DNA of 64,000 nucleotides from Pusillimonas sp. TS35 (GCF_009857885.1 NZ_WWER01000004.1:62001-126000), one strand, 5' to 3'; numbered from the stretch's first letter, positions 1 to 10,576 are shown. Program-made: numbers and translations. Notes: generated from the letters alone by a model not told the origin.

Positions 1-134
1 GCCACGGTAGATCGTCGCTGAATCCACCGTAATGATCTCGAGCGGCCAGCGCTGTGCCAGCGCCAGCGTGGACGCCGATTTGCCGGCCGCAGTAGGGCCG
101 GCCAGACACAGCACAGAAGGGACGGGTGGTTGCA

Positions 135-138
<4 letters not shown>
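1..138 (-). CDS. miaA: tRNA dimethylallyltransferase MiaA (5' part only)
   Basis: Only the first 46 codons are in the window; the gene runs off the left edge. The translation starts MMQPP and contains the P-loop GPTAAGKS followed by DSATIYRG, the N-terminal signature of MiaA, which transfers a dimethylallyl group to A37 of tRNAs that read UNN codons. The start codon at 138 overlaps the mutL stop (ATGA), so the two genes are translationally coupled; a second ATG at 135 is equally possible. The mutL-miaA order is the usual one in proteobacteria. Confidence 0.85.
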
Positions 139-2246
<2,108 letters not shown>

Positions 2247-2430
2247 AGAGCAATTTTAGCCGCTGGCGGGCGGCGAGGTGTGTAGTGGCGCGAGGGGCGG
2301 AGCGTGGCCTTCGACACGAAGCCTCTTATTGTTTCTGGCCGACGTTGCAGCAGGGTGGTCAACACGGATAGGGTATACACTACAGCGCGGCCCCTGGGGC
2401 GCCATGCATCACGCAATTTACCGAGGAATT

Positions 2431-3084
2431 ATGCTCGATCTATTCTCGATGATTCTCCACATCGACCAATATATGGGCCAGTGGGTCACGCAGTATGGAG
2501 ACTGGGTTTACCTTGTTTTGTTTCTGATTGTTTTCTGCGAAACAGGGCTGGTTGTGCTGCCGTTCCTGCCGGGCGATTCGCTGCTATTTATTGCCGGGGC
2601 CTTTGGTGCCAGCCATATGCTCGACATCGCCACCCTGATCAGCCTGCTGGTTGCGGCGGGGGTGCTGGGTAATACGCTCAACTACCATATCGGCCGCTAC
2701 ATCGGCCCCAAGGTGTTTACCGGCGAACACCGTTTCCTGGACAAGCGCGCCTTGCTGCGCACGCATGTGTTCTATCAGAAGCATGGCGGCAAAACCATTA
2801 TCCTGTCGCGTTTTCTGCCTGTCATCCGCACTTTCGCACCGTTCGTGGCGGGCGTGGGCATGATGAATGTCGTGCGCTTCCAGGCATTCAACGTCATTGG
2901 CGCGCTGCTGTGGGTGGGCAGCCTGGTGACACTGGGCTATTTTTTCGGCAACGTGCCCATCATTAAAGAGCACCTGAATACGATCGTGCTGGTTGGCGTA
3001 AGCGCGGCGGCAGTGCCGGTCGCCGGCGGCTTTCTCTGGAAGCTGATCAAAGGGCGCGGCAAGCGGGAAACCTCGCGGCCATGA
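2431..3084 (+). CDS. DedA family membrane protein
   Basis: A 217-residue inner-membrane protein of the DedA/SNARE-associated family, implicated in undecaprenyl-phosphate or phospholipid recycling and membrane homeostasis. The characteristic FCETGLVVLPFLPGDSLLF stretch, the glycine-rich second hydrophobic segment, and SRFLPVIRTFAPFVAG are all present. I chose the ATG at 2431 because GAGG sits 5 nt upstream and the protein then starts like other family members; the frame stays open further upstream without family-like sequence. It stands alone, divergent from mutL. Confidence 0.88.
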   Translation: MLDLFSMILHIDQYMGQWVTQYGDWVYLVLFLIVFCETGLVVLPFLPGDSLLFIAGAFGASHMLDIATLISLLVAAGVLGNTLNYHIGRYIGPKVFTGEHRFLDKRALLRTHVFYQKHGGKTIILSRFLPVIRTFAPFVAGVGMMNVVRFQAFNVIGALLWVGSLVTLGYFFGNVPIIKEHLNTIVLVGVSAAAVPVAGGFLWKLIKGRGKRETSRP

Positions 3085-3146
3085 ACATGCTCAGGCCATG
3101 CGGCCGCCCGCGCCCAGCACCTCGCCCGGTGGCCACCTCTTGCTCC

Positions 3147-3175
3147 AAAAAAAAATAGACGCTGGCGGGCGTCTA
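3147..3175 (-). terminator. Rho-independent terminator of the tRNA-Arg gene
   Basis: Read on the minus strand: a 7-bp stem (TAGACGC/GCGTCTA) with a 6-nt loop followed by nine Ts, 15 nt beyond the tRNA 3' end. Confidence 0.8.
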
Positions 3176-3189
3176 GTTGCATGCTGATG

Positions 3190-3264
3190 GCGTCCCCGGC
3201 AGGAATCGAACCTGCAATCTTCCCTTAGGAGGGGAAAGTTATATCCATTTAACTACAGGGACGC
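3190..3264 (-). tRNA. tRNA-Arg (anticodon CCT)
   Basis: A 75-nt cloverleaf can be folded by hand: acceptor GCGTCCC/GGGACGC, anticodon arm TTCCC-CTCCTAA-GGGAA with anticodon CCT, and T arm with GGTTCGATTCC. CCA is not encoded. It reads AGG codons. An intrinsic terminator follows immediately. I see no attachment-site duplication or integrase nearby. Confidence 0.95.
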
Positions 3265-3386
3265 GAAGGCCAAGCATTATAAAGCAAGCGGGCGCCGGAA
3301 TCCCCAATAACGAGGATGTCCGAACGCCTGGGTGGCTGGACCCCGTCACTGCGCGGGGCCTGCCGCCTGGCATCAATCTTGAGCGA

Positions 3387-4376
3387 TCAATTCAGCGTGA
3401 TGTTGCGCTGCTTCACGACTTCATGCGCCCAATCGTATTGCTCTTTGATTTCCTTGGCGAACTCTTCGGGCGTGTTGCCGGACGGCGCTGCGCCTTGCTT
3501 CTCGAGTGCTTCGATGACCTTGGGATCCTTCAGGGCTTCGACGGCGGCGTCGCGCAGCTTGGTGATGACTTCTTTTGGCGTGCCAGCGGGCGCCAGCAGA
3601 CCGTACCAGGCAGGTTGGTTGAGCTGCGGATAGCCTTCCTCGGCCAGCGTTGGCACATTAGGCAAGGATTTCAGGCGCTCTGGCCATGCGATCGCCAGGG
3701 GGCGCAGATTGCCGGCCTGGATCTGACCCATGGAAGAGGGCAGGTTGTCGAACATGCTGTCGATCTGGCCGCCAACCGCATCGGTGACAGCCGGGCCCGA
3801 ACCTTTGTAGGGGACGTGGATGGCGTCAGTGCCGGTGGCCTGTTTGAAGGCTTCGCCGAACAGGTGCAGGATGGAACATGTGCCCGAGCTACCGTGCGTG
3901 TACTTGCCGGGGTTGTCTTTCAGTGCCTTGACGAATTCTTTGAAGTTCTTGGCGGGGAACTTGGGGTTGACCTCGATGACGTTGGGTACGTTGGCGAAGT
4001 TGGTGATCGGTGCGAAATCCTTCAGGGGATCGTAGGGCAGGTCTTTCGGACGGCAGGCGGCATTGACGGCCATGGTCGATACCGTGGCGATCGACAGCGT
4101 GTAGCCATCTGGCTTGGCGCGCGCGGCCTCGGAAGCGCCAATAGCGCCACCTGCGCCGCCCTTGTTTTCGACGACCATAGTCTGGCCAAGAATTTGCGAC
4201 ATGCGCTGCGTGACGATGCGGGCCACGATATCGGTGGAGCCGCCGGGGGCAAACGGAACAATGACGCGGATCGGTTGGCTGGGGTATGCGTCGGCCGCGG
4301 CTGCGGCGCCACCGAACATTGCAGATACGCCGGCCGCCAGGGTGAGGGCCGCGAACGTCTTATAGGCTTTGATCAT
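3387..4376 (-). CDS. Bug/TctC-type periplasmic solute receptor
   Basis: A 329-residue tripartite tricarboxylate transporter receptor of the Bug family, a family strongly expanded in Bordetella and relatives. It has a signal peptide with cleavage near AAAADA (about residue 28), then YPSQPIRVIVPFAPGGSTDIVAR, the standard family opening. Bug proteins bind carboxylates, amino acids or related small molecules in the periplasm. No TctA/TctB membrane partners lie nearby, so it is an orphan receptor with unknown ligand. A 10-bp inverted repeat (4403-4428) sits just upstream of its start. Confidence 0.92.
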   Translation of the reverse strand: MIKAYKTFAALTLAAGVSAMFGGAAAAADAYPSQPIRVIVPFAPGGSTDIVARIVTQRMSQILGQTMVVENKGGAGGAIGASEAARAKPDGYTLSIATVSTMAVNAACRPKDLPYDPLKDFAPITNFANVPNVIEVNPKFPAKNFKEFVKALKDNPGKYTHGSSGTCSILHLFGEAFKQATGTDAIHVPYKGSGPAVTDAVGGQIDSMFDNLPSSMGQIQAGNLRPLAIAWPERLKSLPNVPTLAEEGYPQLNQPAWYGLLAPAGTPKEVITKLRDAAVEALKDPKVIEALEKQGAAPSGNTPEEFAKEIKEQYDWAHEVVKQRNITLN

Positions 4377-4402
4377 TAATAGGTCTCCGTGGGTTATTCC
4401 AA

Positions 4403-4428
4403 TAACGGCCGGGATCCGCCGGCCGTTA
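4403..4428. promoter_or_regulatory. Perfect 10-bp inverted repeat upstream of the Bug receptor
   Basis: TAACGGCCGG and its exact complement CCGGCCGTTA are separated by 6 nt, 27 nt upstream of the bug start and within the 169-bp divergent region shared with the AEC permease. No T-run follows on either strand, so an operator or a 5'-UTR hairpin is more likely than a terminator. Confidence 0.5.
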
Positions 4429-4545
4429 CAGCCAGCCGCAGAATACCAGTAAACTACCGGTTTCGACTTGGCCGATGCTACAAGATTTTACAAGCTCGCG
4501 CGGCGACGCGTCAGCCATGGGCGGCCAGAACCACTATGTTGCGCT

Positions 4546-5448
4546 ATGTCAGTCATCCCGCTCGTTTTGCCTGATTTCCTTTTGATTGCATTGGGTTGGG
4601 TGCTGTACAACAGGCTGCGGTATTCGGCCGAGTTCTTTCAATATGCGGAAAAGCTTGTTTATTTTGTGCTTTTTCCGGCGCTTTTGTTCCGTTCGATTAT
4701 ACAAACGCCACTCAGCCCCGCCTCTGCCTTGCAATTGCTGCAGGCCGTGGTGGCACTGCTTGTAGTCGGCTTGGTGGCCTTGTGGCTGGCCAAGCTGCTG
4801 CTGCGGCCCACGCCGCGCGACTACGGCTCGGTGGCGCAATGCGCGTATCGTTTCAATACCTATATTGGGCTGTCGCTGGCGCTGGCACTGGGCGGCGAAC
4901 GCGGGCAGTCGGTGATGGCTGTGCTGGTGGGGCTGTCGGTGCCGTTGGTGAACGTCGCGGCGGTGCATGGCCTGGCCCGCCAGCAGCCGGGCGCGCGCCT
5001 GGTGCGCGAAATCGTGCGCAATCCGCTCATCATTGCCACTGTCCTTGCCCTCGTAGGCAACTTCTTGCATATCTCACTGCCCCAGGTGCTCGACGTTACG
5101 CTTGCACGCCTGGGGGCCTGTGCGCTGGCCGTTGGCCTGCTCTGTGTAGGGGCAACACTGGCGGTTGATGGCGGCCGCGGTGCCGAAAAACTGATGGGGG
5201 CGGTGGTGGCGATACGGCTGCTGTTGATGCCCCTGGCGGCCGTTGGTATTGGCTGGGCCCTGGGTCTGCCGGTGCTGGAGCGACAGATGTTGTTGTTATT
5301 TGGCGCCTTGCCTACAGCGTCGTCCGCCTATGTGTTGGCCGCCCGTATGGGCGGAAATGGCCCCTTGGTGGCGGTGACGATGTCCTTGTCCACGGTTCTG
5401 GCCATTGTCACGATACCGCTCTGGTTGATGGCCATGCCCAATCCATGA
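4546..5448 (+). CDS. AEC family (auxin efflux carrier-type) permease
   Basis: A 300-residue polytopic inner-membrane protein with about ten hydrophobic segments, typical in length and pattern for AEC transporters, which carry malonate, malate or other organic acids in bacteria. The ATG at 4546 is preferred because it gives an N-terminus starting directly with the first membrane segment (MSVIPLVLPDFLL); a longer form would add 26 polar residues. It diverges from the Bug receptor, so a joint role with an organic acid is possible but only inferred. Confidence 0.85.
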   Translation: MSVIPLVLPDFLLIALGWVLYNRLRYSAEFFQYAEKLVYFVLFPALLFRSIIQTPLSPASALQLLQAVVALLVVGLVALWLAKLLLRPTPRDYGSVAQCAYRFNTYIGLSLALALGGERGQSVMAVLVGLSVPLVNVAAVHGLARQQPGARLVREIVRNPLIIATVLALVGNFLHISLPQVLDVTLARLGACALAVGLLCVGATLAVDGGRGAEKLMGAVVAIRLLLMPLAAVGIGWALGLPVLERQMLLLFGALPTASSAYVLAARMGGNGPLVAVTMSLSTVLAIVTIPLWLMAMPNP

Positions 5449-5467
5449 ATGCCTTACGGTGAAAATC

Positions 5468-6049
5468 ATGAGCCCACACGATGGTAAGCCATTAGGCGAA
5501 ATTAATATGTTTTTGCCAGATGAAGCCGCAACAGAAGCCCTTGCTCAGGCTCTGGCGCCTATGCTTTGCGGCACTCACCCTGCGCTTGCGGGCGTGGCGC
5601 CGGGCGGGCGGATTCACCTTCGCGGCGACCTCGGTGCCGGCAAAACCAGCTTCGCCCGAGCCTTGCTGCGGGCCGCCGGAATCACCGGAAGAATCAAAAG
5701 TCCAAGCTACGCGCTGCTTGAAAGCTATAATCTTTCTAACTTATACTTCTATCACCTTGATTTTTATAGATTTAGCGATACGCGCGAATGGGTGGACGCA
5801 GGATTCAGGGAAATCCTGCGCGATGATGCGGTTGTTTTGATCGAGTGGCCTGAGCGGGCAGGGGGGCTGCTTCCACCGCCGGATCTCGATATCGCGCTCA
5901 GTTACGCTGAAAACGGGCGTAACGCACACCTGGCCGCCTATAGCAAGAAAGGACAAACATGGCTGACGATACTCGCCCCCGCAGCACCCGAAGCACCCCG
6001 GCAGACGTCTCCCGACGCCGAGTCCTGGCCGCCGCCGGATCGCTCCTGA
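5468..6049 (+). CDS. tsaE: tRNA threonylcarbamoyladenosine biosynthesis ATPase TsaE
   Basis: TsaE (YjeE) is the ATPase partner of TsaB/TsaD in t6A37 synthesis. The P-loop GDLGAGKTS, the SPSYALLESY stretch, HLDFYR and LIEWPER are all recognisable. At about 193 residues it is roughly 30 longer than usual: after GQTWLTIL it continues through 91 nt that also encode the start of amiC in another frame. The start is uncertain (GTG 5459, ATG 5468 or ATG 5507). The codons around 5720-5780 are unusually AT-rich for this genome. Confidence 0.9.
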   Translation: MSPHDGKPLGEINMFLPDEAATEALAQALAPMLCGTHPALAGVAPGGRIHLRGDLGAGKTSFARALLRAAGITGRIKSPSYALLESYNLSNLYFYHLDFYRFSDTREWVDAGFREILRDDAVVLIEWPERAGGLLPPPDLDIALSYAENGRNAHLAAYSKKGQTWLTILAPAAPEAPRQTSPDAESWPPPDRS

Positions 6050-7326
6050 TCATCCCCGTCGTGCCCTCGCTCGCTCATGCCGCCACCATCGTGGCGGTAC
6101 GTACGTGGCCGGCTGACGAATATACGCGCGTCACGCTCGAGATGGACAGCGAGTTGAAGGCCGAGCATTTCGTGCTCGATGGTCCGGATCGGCTCGTTGT
6201 CGATATCGATGGGCTGAGCATGAGTTCGGCCATCAACGAATTGGTGTCCAAGATACGGCCTAACGACCCTTACATTGCGTCGGTGCGTGTGGGCCAGAAT
6301 CGGCCAGGCGTGGTGCGTCTGGTGATGGACCTCAAGCAGCCCGTTGCGCCGCAGGTTTTTACCCTGAAGCCAGTGGGCGAGTACAAGTACCGTCTGGTGC
6401 TCGACCTGTACCCCAAGGTGGCGCAAGATCCCTTGCTGGCCATCCTGAACAATGCGGACAAGGATCCCCTGGCCGATGTGCTGGAAGACCTTGCGCGCAA
6501 TTCGCCATCCGCCGCGCCGGTGCCATCGATGCCGGGCCAACAACTGCCGCCTATGGCCACCAAGCCCCAAGCACCGGCCTTGCCGCCCATCGAGCCGCCC
6601 GGTACCCGGGCGCCTTCGCGCTCGCGGCCGTTGCTGGTTGCGCTCGATCCGGGTCATGGGGGTGAAGATCCGGGCGCAGTCGGCCGGGGCGGCACACGCG
6701 AAAAAGATGTGGTGCTCAGCATCGCGCGCAGGCTCAAAAAGCTGATCGACAGCCAGCCCAATATGCGCGCCTACCTCACGCGCGACAACGACTATTTTGT
6801 GCCTTTGCATGTGCGCGTGCAGAAGGCGCGTCGCGTCAAGGCCGATCTCTTCATCTCCATCCATGCCGATGCCTGGATCAAACCCAGTGCGCGCGGCTCT
6901 TCAGTGTTTGCGCTGTCGCAGAACGGCGCTACCAGCGCCGCGGCCCGTATCATGGCCAAGCGCGAAAACGACGCCGATCTGGTTGGTGGCGTAAATCTGG
7001 GCTCGCATGATGCGCAAGTCGCCAAGGTGCTGCTCGATCTGTCCACCACGGCGCAGATCAATGATTCAGTGCGCATCGGCTCCCGGGTGCTGGACGAGAT
7101 CTCCAAGATCAATACCCTGCACAAGCGGGGTGTTGAACGAGCCGGTTTCGCGGTGCTCAAGGCGCCCGACATTCCGTCCATCCTGGTCGAAACGGCCTTC
7201 ATCAGCAATCCCGAAGAAGAGCGCAAGCTGCGCAGCCCCAAATACCAGGACGAGATGGCCAGTGCGCTGCTGACGGCTATCAGCGGTTACTTCAACGCCC
7301 GCCCTACGCTGGCGAGCAGAGGCTAA
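5959..7326 (+). CDS. amiC: N-acetylmuramoyl-L-alanine amidase AmiC
   Basis: A 455-residue periplasmic amidase that cleaves septal peptidoglycan during cell separation. A twin-arginine signal (SRRRVLAAAG) begins near residue 19, followed by an AMIN domain (about 45-150), a proline-rich linker, and an Amidase_3 catalytic domain with zinc-ligand motifs DPGHGG, REKD, SIHAD and LVETAFISN. The ATG at 5959 has AAAGGA 5 nt upstream and overlaps the tsaE 3' end by 91 nt. Its stop codon overlaps tail-to-tail with the stop of the opposing Nudix gene. Confidence 0.95.
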   Translation: MADDTRPRSTRSTPADVSRRRVLAAAGSLLIIPVVPSLAHAATIVAVRTWPADEYTRVTLEMDSELKAEHFVLDGPDRLVVDIDGLSMSSAINELVSKIRPNDPYIASVRVGQNRPGVVRLVMDLKQPVAPQVFTLKPVGEYKYRLVLDLYPKVAQDPLLAILNNADKDPLADVLEDLARNSPSAAPVPSMPGQQLPPMATKPQAPALPPIEPPGTRAPSRSRPLLVALDPGHGGEDPGAVGRGGTREKDVVLSIARRLKKLIDSQPNMRAYLTRDNDYFVPLHVRVQKARRVKADLFISIHADAWIKPSARGSSVFALSQNGATSAAARIMAKRENDADLVGGVNLGSHDAQVAKVLLDLSTTAQINDSVRIGSRVLDEISKINTLHKRGVERAGFAVLKAPDIPSILVETAFISNPEEERKLRSPKYQDEMASALLTAISGYFNARPTLASRG

Positions 7327-7928
7327 GTCGGCAGCCAGCGCAGCGGCCAGGCACCGGCGCGTATGTTCTGCAGCCAGAGCGTGCACGTCAGTGTCTTGGC
7401 ATCCGTGACGCCGCCATCGCGGCACGCCGCGTACAGCGCCTCGTCCGACAGCGAGCAAACGTCCAGGAACTCATCCTCATCAAGCTTGCGCGTACCAGCC
7501 GTCAGGCCTCGCGCGACATAAATATGGATGATCTCGGTGGAATAGGCGATAGCCAGATGCATGGCACCCGCTTTGGCCCATTCCGCAGCGGTGTAGCCGG
7601 TTTCTTCGAGCAGTTCGCGTTGCGCACAGACTAGCGGGTCTTCGCCCGGGTCGAGCTTACCGGCCGGAAACTCCGTCATCACGCGGGCCACCGGGTAGCG
7701 GTATTGGCGCTCCAGCAGAACATGCCGGTCGTCCAGCAGCGGGATGACGACTACCGCGCCGGGGTGGACGATGTACTCGCGGCTGGATGTGCCGCCGTCG
7801 GGCATGCGCACCGTATCGCGGCGCGCCTTAAGGAAATTTCCGTCAAACAGCTGTTTGCTGTCGATCAGTGTTTCGACCAGATGGGCGTCCGGATGGTTGG
7901 AAGCGGAGTGATCCGGGGCGATCTTCAT
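7323..7928 (-). CDS. Nudix hydrolase, ADP-ribose pyrophosphatase-like
   Basis: A 201-residue Nudix enzyme with a complete Nudix box (GKLDPGE then RELLEETGY), fitting GX5EX7REUXEEXGU. Overall layout resembles NudF/ADP-ribose pyrophosphatases, which hydrolyse ADP-ribose to AMP and ribose 5-phosphate; substrate is inferred from family only. I chose the start at 7928, where ATG overlaps the ybaK stop (ATGA), rather than a longer frame that would run into ybaK. It is the last gene of the xerD-ybaK-nudix set and its stop overlaps that of convergent amiC. Confidence 0.88.
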   Translation of the reverse strand: MKIAPDHSASNHPDAHLVETLIDSKQLFDGNFLKARRDTVRMPDGGTSSREYIVHPGAVVVIPLLDDRHVLLERQYRYPVARVMTEFPAGKLDPGEDPLVCAQRELLEETGYTAAEWAKAGAMHLAIAYSTEIIHIYVARGLTAGTRKLDEDEFLDVCSLSDEALYAACRDGGVTDAKTLTCTLWLQNIRAGAWPLRWLPT

Positions 7929-8425
7929 GATGCGTGTTTCTCCAGCGCGACGGTGACGGGTTTGGCGCCCAATAGGCGCACCAGCGTATCGGGGGCGAGC
8001 GCGATCAGGAAGCCGCGCCGCCCGCCATTCAGGTAGATAACCGGATAGTCGAGCAGGCCTGCTTCTATCCATACCGGCATTTTCTTGCGCGTGGCAAACG
8101 GTGAGGTGCCGCCCACCATGTAGCCTGAATTGCGCTGTGCCGTTTCGGGGGAGCAGGGGGCGATTTTCTTGGCGCCGGTCTGCCGTGCAAGGTTTTTGGT
8201 GGATACCTCCATGTCGCCGTGCATCACGATGACCAGCGGTTTGCCGTTTTCGTCTTCCATAATCAGCGTCTTGGCCACCTGGTGTGGATCGACGCCTAAC
8301 TGGCGAGCGGATTCGCGCGCGCCGCCGTGCTCGACGTATTCGTAGGGGTGTTCGCTGAATGGCACCTTGTGCTTTTTGAGCAACTGAGTGGCGGGTGTTT
8401 CAGATATGTGTTTGTCTTTGCTCAT
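7925..8425 (-). CDS. ybaK: YbaK/EbsC-type aminoacyl-tRNA deacylase
   Basis: A 166-residue single-domain protein of the YbaK/ProX family, which clears mischarged Cys-tRNA(Pro) in trans. Features include the conserved basic centre (KTLIMED...), GDMEVSTKNLAR and the glycine-rich GYMVGGTSPFATRK. It lies between xerD and the Nudix gene and is translationally coupled to the latter. Confidence 0.9.
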   Translation of the reverse strand: MSKDKHISETPATQLLKKHKVPFSEHPYEYVEHGGARESARQLGVDPHQVAKTLIMEDENGKPLVIVMHGDMEVSTKNLARQTGAKKIAPCSPETAQRNSGYMVGGTSPFATRKKMPVWIEAGLLDYPVIYLNGGRRGFLIALAPDTLVRLLGAKPVTVALEKHAS

Positions 8426-8443
8426 GGCATGGGGCGGGCGCTG

Positions 8444-9379
8444 TCACGCCCGCGGGTGGTGTTTGGCGTGCAGCGCCTTCAGACGCTCGCGCGCAACGTG
8501 GGTATAGATCTGTGTCGTGGAAATGTCCGCGTGGCCGAGCAGCATCTGTACCACGCGCAGGTCTGCGCCGTGGTTCAGCAGATGGGTAGCGAAGGCATGG
8601 CGCAGCACGTGCGGCGAGAGCGGCACGTGTATATCCGCGAGCGCTGCGTATTTCTTGACGATGAGCCAGAACGACTGCCGGGTCATGGGCGCGGCGCGCG
8701 CGGTGACAAACAGGGCGTCGCTGCGGCGCGCGCCAAGCAGGGCTGGGCGCGATGAGGCCAGGTAACGGCTGATCCAGTCCAGGGCCTCTTCGCCCAGCGG
8801 CACCAAGCGGTCTTTGCCCCCCTTGCCTTGCAGCACGCGTACGACACCCTCAGTTTGGCTCACATCGAGCATACCCAGGCCCACCAGTTCGCTCACCCGC
8901 AAGCCGGTGGCGTAAAGCGTCTCCAGCATGGCGCGATCGCGCAGGCCCAGATTGTCGTCCGTGTCGGGCGCTTCCAACAGAGCCTCCACTTGCGCTTCAG
9001 ACAGCGTCTTCGGAAAGCGCGCAGGCTGTTTGGCGGCGCGCAAGGTCAAGCAGGGGTCTTCCTGCACGTGCCCGTGGCGCAGCGCCCACAGGTAGTAGCG
9101 GCGCAGCGAGGCCAGGCGGCGATTGGCGGTGGTGGCTTTGCTGACGGCATGGCGGGCCGCGAACCATGTTTGTATGTCCGCTGCACCGGCTTGGTCCAGC
9201 CCTTTGCCCAGCTTGGCCTGCAGCCATTGCGCAAAGGCGGTCAGGTCGCGCCTATAGGCAGCCAGCGTATTGGCGGCCAAGCCATCTTCCAGCCAGGCGG
9301 CATCCAGAAAAGTGTCGATGGAGGCGGGCGGAGTAAAAGGCACGGTGCGGCGGCGCGGTGTTTGGTTGAACCACGCCAT
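8444..9379 (-). CDS. xerD: Site-specific tyrosine recombinase XerD
   Basis: A 311-residue XerD that resolves chromosome dimers at dif with XerC. The N-terminal SAM-like core-binding domain occupies about residues 20-110. The catalytic set is complete: ATGLRVSEL (Arg), GKGGKDR (Lys), SPHVLRHAFATHLL (HxxR), GHADISTTQIYTH (His and nucleophilic Tyr). I see no dif site in this window. Divergent from modA. Confidence 0.93.
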   Translation of the reverse strand: MAWFNQTPRRRTVPFTPPASIDTFLDAAWLEDGLAANTLAAYRRDLTAFAQWLQAKLGKGLDQAGAADIQTWFAARHAVSKATTANRRLASLRRYYLWALRHGHVQEDPCLTLRAAKQPARFPKTLSEAQVEALLEAPDTDDNLGLRDRAMLETLYATGLRVSELVGLGMLDVSQTEGVVRVLQGKGGKDRLVPLGEEALDWISRYLASSRPALLGARRSDALFVTARAAPMTRQSFWLIVKKYAALADIHVPLSPHVLRHAFATHLLNHGADLRVVQMLLGHADISTTQIYTHVARERLKALHAKHHPRA

Positions 9380-9461
9380 CTTAGCGCATCCATTTCCCGG
9401 GGCTCGGCGTCAGCGGCAAATGGTTGCAGACCGGGCAAGGCTTCCACGCCAAAGACCAAAA

Positions 9462-9481
9462 CCAAGGCCAAGGCCAAGGCC
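9462..9481. repeat. Short hexanucleotide repeat (CCAAGG)x3 between xerD and modA
   Basis: Three tandem CCAAGG units plus a CC remnant, embedded in a longer A/C/G-rich stretch starting near 9448. It is noncoding, 80-100 nt upstream of the xerD start. Confidence 0.7.
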
Positions 9482-9522
9482 ACTTCTCTTGTCTTCGCCG
9501 CCCCTTCGGTGGAGGGCGTTGT

Positions 9523-9551
9523 TTGACGATCGGTATATACCTATATATATT
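9523..9551 (+). promoter_or_regulatory. Sigma-70 promoter of modABC
   Basis: TTGACG (9523-9528), a 17-nt spacer and TATATT (9546-9551), with transcription expected to start near 9558. It is among the strongest promoter matches in the window. The spacer and -10 are wholly covered by the ModE box. Confidence 0.75.
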
Positions 9552-9556
9552 ACGAA
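9529..9556 (+). promoter_or_regulatory. ModE-binding site (molybdate operator)
   Basis: ATCGGTATATA, six bases, then TATATTACGAA. Compared with the published ModE consensus ATCGnTATATA-N6-TATATAnCGAT, the left half is a full match and the right half misses in two positions. It blocks the modA promoter, the expected layout for Mo-dependent repression by the ModE encoded at 12126-12968. Confidence 0.8.
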
Positions 9557-9649
9557 ACACATCTGGATAATTGTGATTCAACTGCCGCTGAAATCGCGGC
9601 GGCAGGGCTTGTTTATATGGCCTGCGCGTGAAAAATCAGAGGAAAACGC

Positions 9650-10402
9650 ATGAAAATAAAACAAGGCCTGTTGTTATTGGCTGCCATGATGGCGGCGCAG
9701 GCGACCGCCAGCGCGCAGGATCTGGTGGTGGCGGCTGCGTCCAGCCTCACGAATGCCTTCACAGAGATCGGGCAGCAATTCGAACGTGCGCATCGAGGCG
9801 TCAAGGTACTGAACAGCTTTTCCGCGTCGGGCAAGCTTGCTGCCCAGGTGATCGAAGGCGCGCCCGTTGATGTCTTTGCGTCGGCCGATGCCACTGCGAT
9901 GGACAAGGCAGAACAGCAAGGTTCGATTGACACCGCCACGCGGCGCGACTTCGTGCGCAACGAAGTCGTGCTGATCGTACCCGCCGACAACCCCAGAAGC
10001 ATCCAGTCGGTGGCAGATCTGTCGCGGGCGGGCGTCACCCGCGTGGCGTTGGGCAATCCGGCATCAGTGCCGGTGGGCCGGTATGCCAAGGCGGCGCTCG
10101 AGAAAGACGGCAATTGGCCGGCGGTGGAAAAGGTCCAGGTGCTGGGCCAGAACGTACGGCAGGTGCTCGATTACGTGGCACGCGGCGAGGTGGACGCCGG
10201 TTTTGTGTTTGCGACCGACGCGGCCGTGCGACGCGACGCAGTCAAGGTGGTGCAAAAGCTCACCTCACCCGTCCCTGTGCTATACCCCATTGCCCTGGTC
10301 AGGCGCGAAGGACGCAATCCGCTGGCCGCCGATTACCTAGACTATGTGCAATCGCCGCAGGGCCATGAAATTCTTGCAAAATACGGCTTTTCCAAGCCCT
10401 AA
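9650..10402 (+). CDS. modA: Molybdate ABC transporter, periplasmic binding protein ModA
   Basis: A 250-residue periplasmic protein: signal peptide to about residue 22 (ASAQ), then AAASSLTNAF, FSASGKLAAQ and DVFASAD, hallmarks of ModA. It captures molybdate and tungstate for ModBC. AGAGG lies 7 nt before the ATG. First gene of modABC, behind the ModE-controlled promoter with an approximately 90-nt leader. A 174-nt gap separates it from modB. Confidence 0.95.
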   Translation: MKIKQGLLLLAAMMAAQATASAQDLVVAAASSLTNAFTEIGQQFERAHRGVKVLNSFSASGKLAAQVIEGAPVDVFASADATAMDKAEQQGSIDTATRRDFVRNEVVLIVPADNPRSIQSVADLSRAGVTRVALGNPASVPVGRYAKAALEKDGNWPAVEKVQVLGQNVRQVLDYVARGEVDAGFVFATDAAVRRDAVKVVQKLTSPVPVLYPIALVRREGRNPLAADYLDYVQSPQGHEILAKYGFSKP

Positions 10403-10576
10403 CAAGCATGGCTGGGCGGTTGCCGTACGGTGGGGTATTCGGTATGCGGGCACGCTGTCGCGTATGCGGCGGGCCGCCTGGCCAGGTATGCTTCAGGCCT
10501 GAACTGTCCGGGCAATCGCATGATGTAATCCGTGCGAATATGGCCGGGCCCCTCAAACTTCTCTATTAACCAAATA

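Noticed and set aside
3190-3264. tRNA-Arg as an integration site for a mobile element
   Set aside because: No duplicated tRNA 3' end, integrase or composition change on either side.
3177-4379. 400-codon plus-strand frame spanning the tRNA and antisense to the Bug receptor
   Set aside because: It crosses a tRNA gene and mirrors the receptor; no recognisable domain.
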